Both the position numbers and the translations under genes were made by a program. A DNA stretch of 64,000 nucleotides from Cyanophora paradoxa. Its lineage: Eukaryota; Glaucocystophyceae; Cyanophorales; Cyanophoraceae. The stretch is from the NCBI GenBank assembly GCA_004431415.1, contig QPMI01000631.1, positions 1 through 64,000 on the forward strand, in the 5' to 3' direction. The notes below the pieces were generated by a model that was given only the letters and a program-made list of their open reading frames with translations, ran no database searches and had not been told where the DNA came from. This document shows, piece after piece, positions 11,341 to 22,254 of this stretch; positions within the stretch are counted from its first letter, which is position 1; each line of letters opens with the position of its first letter.

Positions 11341-11640
11341 CTGACCATATACAGTAAGCATTAGAACTTAAATGTATCACAAAGTGAACATTATGAGTCC
11401 ACTTAGAAGATCCACTTTTGAAATATAAGTTGATTTTGCTTGAAATTTCAAAGTTGATCTAAAAGTGAGTCCACCCTGATTGATTATGGTAACAAAGTTG
11501 ACTAAGTTGACTAAGTTGAGTCATCTTAAGAAATTCAAGAAGACTAAGAGTTCAAAATGTTTATGAAAAGTGAGTCAACTTAGACCACTTATGGTAACAA
11601 AGTTAAATATTTAATTGATTTAATCGGAAAAGAACATGAT

Positions 11641-11867
11641 TTAATCGAATTTATTGATATAATTCCGATTAGATTCATTTAGGATTCAATTAAGATTAAT
11701 CGAAGTTATAGATATAATTCCGATTAACTACAATTAAGATACAATATCGATTAATCGAGTTTATCGATATAACATCGATTAAATTAATTGAAAATGCATT
11801 TAAAAATATGAAAATTCATGTGAAAATTCAAATAAATTAATCGATTTTATTGATATAACATCGAATC
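11641..11867. repeat. Four subterminal copies of a palindromic unit of about 32 bp
   Basis: Copies begin at about 11,641, 11,697, 11,751 and 11,837. Each runs TTAATCGA, then TTTAT or TTATAG, then GATATAA, then a CGATTAA-like end, so each is roughly self-complementary. The last copy runs directly into the terminal inverted repeat. Subterminal repeats of this kind often bind an integrase or replication initiator; that role is inferred. Confidence 0.7.
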
Positions 11868-11941
11868 ACACATATGAATATTCATATTTTAATCCTGAGG
11901 CGGAACGCCGAGGGATTAAAATATGAATATTCATATGTGTG
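11867..11941. repeat. Perfect 29-bp inverted repeat with a 17-base GC-rich loop, at the element/host junction
   Basis: The left arm is 11,867-11,895 and the right arm 11,913-11,941, complementary at all 29 positions. The arms are AT-rich and contain the inner palindrome ATGAATATTCAT. The 17-base loop at 11,896-11,912 contains GGCGGAACGCC, which could form its own small stem. The base after the right arm opens uninterrupted GC-rich DNA, so this is probably the element's right tip. Confidence 0.95.
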
Positions 11942-14900
11942 CGGCGGCGGCCGCAGCCGCCGGGCAGCGGAACCGCACTGTGACTCTCCTGGACGGCCTC
12001 ATGACGGCGCTCCGCTCGGCGGAAGAGGTTCTGGCCGCCGCCGCCGCGGCCGCGGTGCCGCCGCCCGCGGCGGCCAACGCGTCAGCATCTGCGCTCCGCG
12101 CAATCGCGGCGGGCCGCATGACCCCTGGCCTCTTCTTCCTCCTTGCCAACTCGTGCGAAATCGAACCCCTTAGGCCTTCAATAATTAATTTCTGCCTCCC
12201 TCCTACATCCTTCGGCTCCTCTGAAGCGCCCCGGCCCAGGATCATGGCGCTTCCCGGCGGCAACTCGGCCGTGGCTGCCAGTTTCACCGCCAGCGCAGTC
12301 CGCACTCTGGCTCTGCCCTTGTCCCCGCGCGCCTCAGATTGCAAGCTGGGCCGCCTGCAGATTCGCCGGCTGGACACCACACGCCGAACCTCCCTTATCC
12401 TCTTCTGCGCCGCCGCCGGCCTCGCCGTCTTCCTCATGCATGCCCGCCCGCCCCGCGGGGCGGCGCTCGGGCCGGCGCCCGCTCGCCCCGCCCTCACCGG
12501 GCGCCCAGATTTGGGGTGATGCTGCCCGTGCTCTGGTACGTGAGGCGGACCCGCGACCGCCTTCTCCGAGTTTTCCTGCAGGCTCGCGCGGCCCGTCCCC
12601 GCCCCTGCCGCCTCGAGTTGAAGACCCGGCTCAGATCCCGCGGAGCACGGCCCGCGAAATTCGAGCGGAAATCCTCGCCCCCCTTTTTCCCAAGCGCGAG
12701 CCGGGCCCCGAGCTCGAGGAGGCGGAACCAGATGCCGCAGGCAGAGAGGCGCAGGCGCAGGCGGGCGGTGTCAATGCGCACGCTAACGGGTCGGCCCCAC
12801 CCAACCTGCGATCGGACGAAGCGGCGGCGTCGTCATCGTCGGAGCGGGAGGGCGGGTCCGAGGGGGACGGGTCGGAGGAGGGGGAGGCCCCCGCGCTCGG
12901 GTCCGAGGCGCCGAGCGGCGATCGCGAGGACGAGGTGCGCCGCGCCGTCTGAAAATTTCGGGATTGCGATGGAATTTCGAAGCTCGCCGATAAAGCCTGC
13001 TCGCTGCTCGCCTCTGCACGGCTTCCGCACCTCACTCCCCTGTGCGCCCCACACAGGCCGAGGAGGCGGAGGCGGCAATGGTCGACTACGCCCGCCTCGA
13101 GGCGCGCCTTGCTTTTATGAAAAATGATCAAGTCTTATAAGACATCATAAGAGTTTTGCGCCTCGCTCGGCTTATAGTTACGCTTATGTTTAGCCTCGCG
13201 ATCGCTCATGGGGCGCAGATGGAGGGCGGGAGGGCCCGCGTCTTCGGTCCGCCACGCTCGCGCACCGCCACGTCTTCGGTCCGTCGCTCAGCTGCGCCGC
13301 CCGCCCGCCCGCAGGCCCTCTGGCGGGCCTCTTCCTCCGCTTCTGCCTCGTCGTGCTTCTGGCCCTCGGCCTCGTCGCCGCGTCCTTCGCCGTCGTTGTG
13401 GCGGCCACCCGCGCCGCGCAGCGCCGCAACCTCGTCTCCGCCGCTGTCCGGCCCCGCGCCCCTCCGGATCCGCCTGTTCCCTGGCTATGACCCGCCGCCT
13501 CGGCCGCGGGCGCTCACTCAAATGTCGCCGCAGGCGACAGCGACACAGTACGGCGCCGCGGCACTCGCGGCGCTGTCGGTCGAGCTCGCCGTCGCCCAGA
13601 CGCCCATCGGCGCGCCCTTCTGGCGCGGCGGCTTCAGGCAGGTCCAGGCTTTGATGGGGCGGATTGCGCAGGCGTTCCTCGCGAACGTGCGCCGCAAGGC
13701 CGCTGCGCTTGCGGCGATCCCCCCGCCGCCCATGGCCACCGACGCCGCGTGCAGGGCACCAATGCGATCCTCTTTGGCGGTTCCGTCCTGACACTCCCGG
13801 GGACCATCGGTGAGCTCGAGGGCCGCTCTAGATTCGAGGGCCGTGACTAGATTTTAGATGCGCTAGGCACTTCACCTCTCTCCTAATCGTGACGCTCCCT
13901 TCCAACAGACACCGGTGTCAACGGCATCGACAGTCACCTCTACTACGACGTGTCGGCTGCCGTCGACGCCACCCGCCGCTTCGCCGTCGCCCGTGCGCGG
14001 GCCGGGCGGGCCTGCGCATGAGCCCCCTCCGGTGCTGGCGCCAATCGCGAGCCGCCGCAGTGGCGGCGCAGGCACACGAGAAGACGGACCAGGCGATCGC
14101 GGCGCTCTCGCTCTGCTTCGTGATCGCCGTCCCGCTCCTCGTCTGCCTCTACGCCGCCTCCCTCGCCCCCTCCATTCACGTGCATGCGGCCCCACCCCGC
14201 GGCCATCGCTCACATTGAGCCGAGTATCGAGCCGTGTCCGGATCCGCAGCGGGTCAAGAGCGAGTTCCTGGGCGATGCGAGCATGCTTCTCTACATTCCC
14301 GCCGAGGCCCGGGAATTATATATGGAATTTTGGAAATGTGGTGGAGCTCGAGCCGAGGCCTGAGCGTACGTATACGCGCCCCCGCAGGTCCTCGGGGATC
14401 TGCCGGCGCTGCGGCGGCTCGTGCGGGCGAGCTCGCTGGCGGGGTCGGACCCCCTCGCGGTCCTCGCCTCCACCCGCGAGCGCAACGAAGCCCTCCTGCG
14501 GGCCTCCCTCGGCGCGGCCCCGCTCGCGAACCCTCTCCATCCCGCTCGCCATTTGCAACGCTAACCGACGAGCGCGCGTGCGCAGACCCAACGTTTATCG
14601 TCGACGCGGAGGGCGTCATTCAGGCCCGTCCCGCTGTCGCGCCGCTCTGCTTCGGGGGCCTTTCAGCGCGCCGCAGAAAGCCAACGGGGCGGCGGCTGCG
14701 ATCCTCAACTGCGGTGCCCCCGAGGACCTCGCGGGGTCCCGCCTCGAGGAGTTCTTCCCCTCCCTGCGGCTCGCGCCTCACGGCCGCCGCCTCAGGTGCG
14801 CGGGCCGATGCGAGGCTAGGGCCCTCCGCAGCTGAGGCCGCCGGCGCCCCTCGCAGCGCGGGGTCGATTGAAGAGGTCACCCACAGCGTCCCTGTCCGGA

Positions 14901-17445
14901 GCGGAGTCATCGGTGGCAACCCCGAGGCTCGCCCGCGCCCTTCCCCGTCTCTGCATGTTTGTTTGCAATTGGTTCAAGTGCCCGGCAGGAGGACTCGATC
15001 GAAGGGGTGCGGCGGGGCGGCGAGCGCTTCCCCGCGCAGGTCTCCCTCGGCGGGGGCCTCACCGAGAGCACCGACCGCGAACGTGCGCCCTCTAATTCGA
15101 TCCCGAGCCCCGCCTGAAATCGAACCCCGCCCCGCCCCGCCCCGCCGGGCTGCCCGCCTGAGCTCGGCGGCCGTAGGGGAGGAGCCCTTCTTCGTGGTGG
15201 TGGCGAGGGACGTGTCGGCGCTCGTCGCAGAGCAGCGCGCCCTCCGCGCCGCCGTCGTCCGCCCCGCCGCCCTAGGCCCTCGCTCCGCCCCGCTCCGCCA
15301 GATTTGACTCTCTCTGCTCTGCAGGAGCGGGCGGACGCGCTGCTGCGGACGATGGTGCCCGCCGACATCGCGCGCCGCCTCATCGCCGGCGAGCAGCGCA
15401 TCGCCGACGTGCGCCGGCGCCCGCCGCACGGGACGGGACGAATTCGAAGCTTTCTCCGACGGCGCGTGCGCAGCTGCTGGACGACGCCACGCTCGCCTTC
15501 TTCGACATCCCGGCGCGCCGGCGCCCCACGCACTTCGAACTCCTCTCCTCTCTCTGCTGCCCGACCCGGCCTCTCTTCTGACCATTCGAATTCTTTTCCG
15601 GCCTGCCCGCGGCCGCAGGGCTTCGCTGCGCTCTCAGCGGAGATGCCGCCCGCGCAGACGGTCGCCCTCCTCCAGGCCCGCCCCCGCCCCCGCCCCCACC
15701 GCCCCCCGCCCCCGCCGGCCCGCTAAGGCGTTGGGGGCGGGGGCGGGGGCGGCGTGCGTGGGCGCAGTCGGTCTTCCGCGCCTTCGACGCTGTCAACGAT
15801 CGCTTCCGCGTTGAGAAGGCGCGCGCTGGCCCCTAGCCTCCGGGCCGGGCCGCCGGGCCGCCGCCATATGCATCGCCCACCGAGTGCCTCGCTGAATGCC
15901 GCACCCGATCGCTCGCGAGCAGGTGAAGCTTATCGGGGACACGGTACGTAATTATAATCCTTAGGAATTTACTTTCAAGTCCTTACGCACGGCCGGCGCG
16001 CGCCCCCAACGCGGTGCCCCCCGGCCCGGCCCGGCCCGCAGGCGTTCTACATCACGCGGGAGCCACCGGAGCAGATGGTCGAGTTCTGCCTCGCTGTCTT
16101 CGCGGCCATGCGGGTCCGTTGTATTAGAAGTAGTGCGGGTTGTTATACTAGAGCTATTACTAGAAGTGGGTTTAATCGTTGAATATCGATAGGAAACCAT
16201 TAAGTTCGCGTTGAGCTCACCTCGCCCTCTGCCTCGCCGTCTAGATCTTCGCGACCATGCGGGTCTGTTACATATCTGTTAGCTCTAGAAATTTGTGTAA
16301 TCGTTTGATAGGAAACTTTTATTAAAAAAATATTGAGTTCACGTTGAGCTCACGGCATTCGACCTGGCCCGGCATATGCAGGAGGTCTCCTCGGTGGCGG
16401 GTGTCGATCTCAAGCTCCGGTCCGCCCCGCACGGGCCGCGCCTCGCCCGCTCGGGCTCTGCCCCCGCCCTCGAGCTCGCGGATCGCGCTCTGACGCTCTC
16501 GAGCTCGCTCTCGCTCTCGCTCGCAGCGCCGGACTCAACACGGGGTCCGCGCGCCCATTCGCGCCCCCGGCTCCCTCCCACCGTCTGACAGCCGCCGCCG
16601 CCGCCCCGCAGCTCGGTGGTTGCAGGCGCGCAGGCCCGGTGGCCCGGGACGACGCGGGGGGGCGCTTCCGCCCTTCGAATTCACTGACGCCCGCGGCGCG
16701 CGCGCGCGGGGGCCGCAGGGGTGATCGCGACGAGGAAGATCGCGTGGGACGTCTACGGCGACAGCGTCAACCTTGCCTCCCGGTGCCGCCGGCGCCCGCT
16801 ATAGAAGAAATCAACGAATTCGAAGCTAAACGGGGGCTTTAAAAGACATTCGCTCTTTTCTGAAGACATGTGGTGCCGCCAGCGCCGCCGGCTCGCCCCG
16901 CGCGCCCCTCGCGCCCCTCGGCCCCACGCCCCGGCCCGCCGCGCAGGATGGAGAGCACGGGGGTGCCCGGCCGCATCCAGGTCTCGTCCGCCACCTACGG
17001 TCCGCCGCTGTATATTTATCCCCGCTTTAAGATTTCTATAGCTAAGAACAGCTAATAAGCCATTAAAGAGATTAATTCGACGTGGTTCGGCTTCCTTTTG
17101 GTCGCCTCCGCCACCAATATATAGCTATCGTCCCCGGCCCGCACCTCCTCGAATTCAAAATAAATTTAAAGGTGGTCCGCGCAGAGCGGGTGCGGGACAT
17201 GTACGAAATGGAACCCCGCCAAGTGGAGGCCAAGGGCAAAGGGAGAATCCAGGCTCGCGTTCCCCGTGGAGGCGGCGCGGCGCGGGGCTCACAAGACGCG
17301 CGGCGCGTATCCTGCGCAGGCGTACCTCGTGGGGAGGCGAAGGGTGCGGGAGGCGGAGCGCGACCCCCTCTCTGCGCCCGCCTGCCCCCCGGCCCCGAGC
17401 GCGCGCTCAGCCGCGGGGCCTGCAGCTGAAGCGCCCGAAGAGTGA
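11942..17445 (+). CDS. Membrane adenylyl cyclase with PAS domain (5' end uncertain)
   Basis: A class III cyclase that would make cAMP from ATP. In order I see: an Ala-rich segment with an NRT glycosylation site (11,950-12,140); a hydrophobic helix ending WYVRRTRDRLLRVF near 12,530; an acidic Ser-rich stretch (12,690-12,930); further membrane segments (about 13,340-13,410 and 14,090-14,170); a PAS domain (TFIVDAEGVIQ, 14,590, to about 15,250); then the catalytic domain from ALLRTMVPADIARRL (15,330). Catalytic residues are present: AFFDIPAF, KLIGDTAFY (metal Asp) and YGDSVNLASR (Asn and Arg). Lys in VKLIGD and Asp in WDVYGD favour ATP over GTP. The last exon is 17,320-17,445 (GRIQ/AYLVGRR). No clear initiating ATG is seen; the viral element abuts the first recognisable exon. 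Confidence 0.75.
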
Positions 17446-17990
17446 TTTGAATTCCCGGGAGTCCGCTGCTGTTTCACGATGAGCCTTGTAATATATAGAG
17501 CTTTCAACGCTGGGGCTTCGAACCCCGCTCGTAACTTATAAGCCGCCCCCGTTTTGAGTCTTGGGAGTGCCCACGCCCCATTATCGACGGCCTGACGTCG
17601 GACGGGCCGTCTCACTGAGTCAGGCACGTCTGTCACACTGTGCGACATGTACTCTGATGTACAGGCCTAGCTATAGGCACTCCTTCGGTGTAGCTGCGCA
17701 TGCCACTATCATAGTATAGCTAGCTGGCCCAACTTGGCAAGAAGACCTGAAGACGCGTCAGTGGCGGCGTCACCTGTGACGGCCCTGACGGGTCGCTTGC
17801 AATTGCACTTGATGCATGCGCACCGATCGCGATCGACGCTCTTGCCAATTTATATTAAAAAAACACCCGGTACCGGTACAGGTACATTGGCGCTGGGGTA
17901 CAGACGCACAGTCTTGAAGCCGCATCGCCGCAGCGCCAGCTGCACCCCCTTTCGATGCCGATCCAGCTTCCTCACAACTAGCGCTAGGGA
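17446..17990. other. Intergenic stretch between cyclase and ERMARD-like gene
   Basis: Non-coding by eye. Contains short palindromes such as CGATCGCGATCG and a GGTACCGGTACAGGTAC run near 17,870. No promoter motif I can name. Confidence 0.5.
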
Positions 17991-20900
17991 ATGGATGCGC
18001 TGCTGTCGTCGACGCCGGAGCAAGCGGCGCTCGCCGAACTCGTCGCCGAGTGGGAGCGCTTCCGGGCCGGCGGTGTAGCTCCCAGCAAGAAAGCCTACGC
18101 ACTGTGCATCAGCCCCGGCGTCACGGCCCTCCTGGGCGCAGCCGCCGCGGAGCACGACGGCGCCAACGAGCGCGTCTTGCAGGGGGCGGAGGCGGAGCTG
18201 CTCCTCTCGCGTGGGCTCCTGGACTGGTCCTTCGTGCGGCGCGCTCTGGGGTCGGCAGCCGCGGCGCCGCCGCCAGCCGACATCGAGGACGTCGCCGCGC
18301 GGGAGGCGGAGGCCGCCGCCTTTCGGCACGCCGCCCGCAGCGTCGCATGTGCGCCCCACGATCTCGGCCCGCGATCTGCGCACCGCTCACTCACCCGGCC
18401 CGCCGCCGCGGCGACCGCGCGCGCTCAGCGGCCGCCCGGCACGCGCACGACTTCCTCGCCGATGTGGACGCCGGCCGCCTGCGCGAGCTCTACGGGCCGC
18501 AGCTGGAGGCGCTGGGCGACCGCCGGGCGACCGTCGAGCTCCTCTACAGCGCGCACCGCTCGGGGCAGCACGCTCTCGCCTTCCCTGGCCTAGTGCGCCC
18601 TCCCTTCCGGCCGGCCCCGGCCGCGGCTTCGGCGTGCGCTTTCGGGCGCGCCGCGCCGCGCCTCACGCGAGCCGCGCGCGCAGGTCGCGCTGCTGGAGCG
18701 CGTCCTGTCCGACCTGTACTACCGGGACCAGCCTGGGAGCGCGCCCCCGCACCTCCTCAAGGCGAGCGAGCGCCAGACCAGCCCCTCCCCGCCCTCCGCG
18801 CGGGCTCGAATCCCGCGCAGGAGCTTCTCGTCAGCGAGTGCGCGCGGGCGGCCCTGGGAGAGGACGCGATCTTTGCGCTCCGATGCTTCGTGGGGCCCCC
18901 CACCGGCCTCAACCTGAGGCGCGCCGCGCCCCGTACCCCCCGTGCCCTCCGGATCCATACCCCCCTCCCCCTGACCCGGCTACGCGCGCAGGAACATCGT
19001 ATGGTGCGCAGTTCTCGGCGCGCGCATCCTTCGAGCGCGCGTACCCCCCGACACGCCGACATCCGCGTACCCGGCAGGCACGGCTTCCTCTCCTCCTCGG
19101 AGCTCGACGCGACCTTCTCGTGCGGTCCTGTCCCTTCCGTACCCCCCCCCCGCTCATCGCGTACCCAGGTCCCTCCTTTTCGTCGTGTTCTTCACAGTCA
19201 TCTCCGCCGTCTCCGCCGGGCCCCGTGGGCCCCGCCCCGCCTTCGCACGTACCCCCGCTTCCTTCGAACCCCACGCCGCCGCCCTCCGGCGCGAGGGACT
19301 ACCCCCCCTTCCGCTCCCCTCCCCCACCCGCCTCCGCCGCCTCGTCTCGAACTCCCTTTTCGTCCTGGGGGGTAGGGAATCCGACCTCCTGGCCGCTCTC
19401 GAGGTTCGAGCGCCCGTATCCCCTTGTTCCATCGTACCCCCGTTCATCGCCCCCTCCGCTCCTCCAGGACTTCCGAGCGGGGCGATCCCTGCAGAGCATC
19501 GTTCGCCTCCTGCCGCTCTTGGAGATGTGCCTGCGGTGCATTGTACCCCTCCCCCGCCACTCTTGTTCCCCCTCCCCTTCAAATGACCGATGCGGGGGTG
19601 TGGCAGCCGCATCTTCGTCGCAGAGAACGGTCTTCCCCTCGGGGCGATGTGGGCCGAATCTTGCGCCCTCTGTGCGTCCGCCTCCCCCCCTCCACACCTG
19701 TACCCCGTGGGGTTTCCGAAGCGGGGTACGCTTCCAGACACGACGCTGGACGATGTGCTGGGGGCCGGCGTGTGCTTCACAGAGGCTGGCGAGCGCAACG
19801 GGGCCCGTCGGTGGGTGTACCCCTGGAGTCCTCCCCCTGCCCCCCCACCCCCCCCCCCCCTCTCCTGGAACTGGGCGCTGCGGCCGTGTTTGATGTTCGA
19901 CTCGCCGCAGCGCGGGCGGCGGGGGCCCCTTCGCGGGTCCTCGGACAGGGGGGCGGCCCAACCTGCTCCGCCCCGCCATCGGCGCGCCGCTCGCGCCTGT
20001 ACCCCCACCCCGTGGTCGCCGCTGACCTTGTACCCCTCAGGCGAGGGTCTGGTCTGGGCCCTGTACGACGCTGTTCTGGCCTACGACGGACCCCGGCTGA
20101 GGCGCGCCGCGGGCCCTCTGGAGGCGCACGCACGAACCGAAATCTGATACCCCTGCAGGGACCGTGTAGCCCACGGGGAGACCGTTGAGGGCGGCGTACC
20201 CCCCGAGGCGTGCCAGTACCCCTGAATCTCTTCCCACTCTTCTCTGAGCGGCAGTGCAGGTCTCCGAGCTTCTGGTGGGGGCTACCGTTGCGCTCTGCGC
20301 CCGCTTCGAGCCGCCTGCTGCCGGGGAGGGGTGCGAGGAACCCGAGCTCGAGTCGATTGCCGCGCACTTTCGGGGGTACCGCTCCGCGTTCCACCCGCTC
20401 AGCATCCTCCGGAGGGCCATCGAGGCGAGCCGTGTACCCCCCTCCACTCCTCCTGCCCCCCCCCCCCTCTTACTTTTTCGCCGCAGGACGCGGAGGAAGA
20501 GGCGGGGCGCCTGGGGGCGGAGGTGGGGGCGGCCCTCGCGGCGCGGCCCGTCCGCCACTCCTGCCGCCTCCTGGACGTGCGCTACCCCCCCCCCCCCCCC
20601 CCCCCCGGCGGCTCACCTGAGGGCGGACCAGGCGGACCAGGCCGAGTACTTCGAGCTGGCGGCGGACGGCTCCGACGTCCTGTGCGCTCAGATCAGATCA
20701 GATTCGATCTGATCTGGTTTGATCTGAGTCGGCCCTCGCGGTCCGGCCCGGCAGGCCGGCGGCGGGCGCGAAGGCGGGGCCGACCCTCTCGGAGCTCGCG
20801 GCGCGCGCGGCGGAGCTCTGCGCTTCGCTTCGGGCCTCAGGCGGCCCCTTTGGCGTGCGTCGGGTCGGGTCGGGTCGGGACCCGTCCGCTCTGCTCTGAT

Positions 20901-22254
20901 GCGGGTCGCGGCCGCGGCGCCGGCAGGTGGAGGCGCGGGAGTGCTCGGCGGAGGAGCACGCGGCGATCGCGTGGATGCTCAAGGTCCGCCTTCCCTTAGC
21001 CCCGCTGGGCTGGGCTGTAGTCAGCGGCCCCGCTGCGTCTGCCTATGCCAAGCCGGCGCCGCGGCAGGCGGCGGAGGAGCTGTCGGGCCTCGTCCGCGTC
21101 CTCCGCGACCGCGTCGCCGAGGCGATGCCCCTCGCCCTCGCCAGGTCGGGTTGGCCGCCCCCCGCTTAGCCCAACCTTGGCGGGTCCCACCAAAGCGAAT
21201 ATGAGCCCAACCTTGGCATTTAAGTTAGCTCAGAGGCGATGCCCCTCGCCCTCGCCAGGTCGGCTCGCCCCGGCCGGGCCGGGCCGCCCCCCGCTTAGCT
21301 AGCGGGGCCACTGACTGTGGCTTTAAATTTAGCCTGGCTAAGCTGAGCTAGCTGTAATATCGCGGGTCCCACCAAAGCTAATATGAGCTCAACCTTGGCA
21401 TTTAAATTAGCTAAGAGGCGATGCCGCCCGCCCTCGCCCTCGCCAGGTCGCCCCCGCCGCCCTCCGATCCTCTTCGAGCTCAGACGAAGTGGCGGAAATC
21501 CGCAGGAAATTGCGGACGCAGCAGAGGAGGAATCTGGACGTGCTCCTCGGGCTGGGCCGGGTCGTGGCGGCGGCGGCCGCCGCCTCTTCGCCGCCGCCGC
21601 CGCCGGCCGGGCCGGACCCCGGCGCGCCAGGCGCGGGCGTGGCGCGGGCGCGGGCGTCGGACTCGCCCGCGCCGCCTGCCTCGCCCTCCGGCGCATGGCG
21701 GGCCCGGGGCGCTCGGCCGTGCCGGACGCGCAAGCCGTCCACGTATCCCTCGCAAAGGTACACCCACCGTCCAATCAAATTTAAACGCCAAGATTGGGCT
21801 CATATTAGCTTAAGTGGGACCCGCGTTATTTGCTTTAGTGGGACCTTCCGAGTTTACTGGCGTTTTGTTTTTCGCTTTCCTTTCGAAATTCTGACGCTTT
21901 GTTTTTCACTTTCTGTTCGAATGATAAAGAGCTCATGATCATTATGATTTCTTAATGTACGTGTGTATCATGATCACTGAGCTCGTGATAAAAAAGCGAA
22001 AGCGCTAAAGCTTCAACTTCCGAGTTCACTGACGTTTTGTTGTTCACTTTTCGCTCGAAATTCTGAGCGCTAGCTTGAATAAGCTTAAGCTTGCCCTCGT
22101 CGCCATCGAGCCGCTGAGCGTCCGACGGTCTTCGCTCGGTGCTGCGCAGGTGCACGCCCAGACGAGGGAGAGCGCGTGGGGCGTGGCCGCGTGCCGCGCC
22201 AAGGACGTTCTCTCGCGCTTGCATACGCAACTGGGGCAGCCGACGTCGACCTAG
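17991..22254 (+). CDS. ERMARD / DUF4209-like protein
   Basis: The first exon starts at ATG 17,991 (MDALLSSTPEQAALAELVAE) and is mainly helical. The best family clue is the combination of ELLVSECARAALGEDAIF, then CFVGPPTGLNLRN, then IVWHGFLSSSEL across 18,820-19,095. An LNLRN-[hydrophobic]-WHGF pattern is typical of the DUF4209 region of ERMARD, an ER-membrane protein linked to RNA degradation. A hydrophobic stretch (LLFVVFFTVISAV, 19,170-19,210) could be a membrane helix. Later exons hold TTLDDVLGAGVCFTE (19,740), VSELLVGATVALCARFE (20,258), AEEHAAIAWMLK (20,950) and RRNLDVLLGLGR (21,527). The last exon ends HTQLGQPTST at 22,254. Introns often start GTACCCC. The assignment rests on motif memory and is moderate. 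Confidence 0.5.
21119..21832. repeat. Duplicated exon-end/intron modules and an inverted copy
   Basis: GAGGCGATGCC..CCTCGCCAGGT occurs at 21,119, 21,233 and 21,415; each copy ends in a potential GT donor. Copies two and three are preceded by GGTCCCACCAAAGC and AATATGAGC..CAACCTTGGCATTTAA (from about 21,182 and 21,364). A reverse-complement copy of the latter lies at about 21,771-21,832. Confidence 0.8.

Larger units (their letters stand above)
10717..11480. repeat. Two tandem copies of a 382-bp direct repeat near the element end
   Basis: Unit 1 starts at 10,717 (AGTAAGCAT) and unit 2 at 11,099 (AATAAGCAT). Both contain, in the same order, AAGTGGACTCA, ATTAATCGTAAAAG, the large hairpin, CCCTGACCAT, ATCACAAAGTGAACATT, GAGTCCACTTAGAAGATCCAC and GTGAGTCCACCCTGA. 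The units differ by scattered substitutions and small indels. A partial third unit with TTGACTAAGTTGA words runs on to about 11,610. Confidence 0.85.
1..11941. mobile_element. Integrated Polinton-like virus / virophage-like element, right-hand part, decaying
   Basis: The whole stretch is AT-rich and changes abruptly to very GC-rich DNA after 11,941. Its recognisable genes are a primase-superfamily 3 helicase, a GIY-YIG nuclease, a protein-primed family B polymerase and a retroviral-type integrase. Polymerase plus integrase is the core pair of Polinton/Maverick elements; adding a primase-helicase is more usual in Polinton-like viruses and virophage-like endogenous elements. Most genes carry frameshifts or stops while neighbouring host genes keep frame across many exons, so I infer real decay rather than poor sequence. 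The left end, and any capsid, ATPase or protease genes, lie outside the window. Confidence 0.9.

Noticed and set aside
10717-11867. A CRISPR array
   Set aside because: Repeats are long and irregular with related, not unique, spacers, and the DNA is eukaryotic with no cas genes.
1-11941. Assembly or sequencing error as sole cause of the frameshifts
   Set aside because: Host genes nearby, including a 14-exon gene, keep frame, and the GIY-YIG gene and the polymerase catalytic core are clean. Not fully excluded, since AT-rich homopolymers are error-prone.
1-11941. A major capsid protein gene
   Set aside because: I looked for jelly-roll capsid, packaging ATPase and protease motifs in all frames and saw none; they may lie left of the window.
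12631-13131. Minus-strand frames opposite the first cyclase
   Set aside because: Low-complexity Arg/Ser/Ala composition, no motif, and antisense to acidic and membrane exons of the cyclase.
19154-20008. Long minus-strand frames opposite the ERMARD-like gene
   Set aside because: GC-rich DNA has few stops. These frames are Arg/Gly/Pro-rich and lie opposite exons and introns of a supported plus-strand gene.
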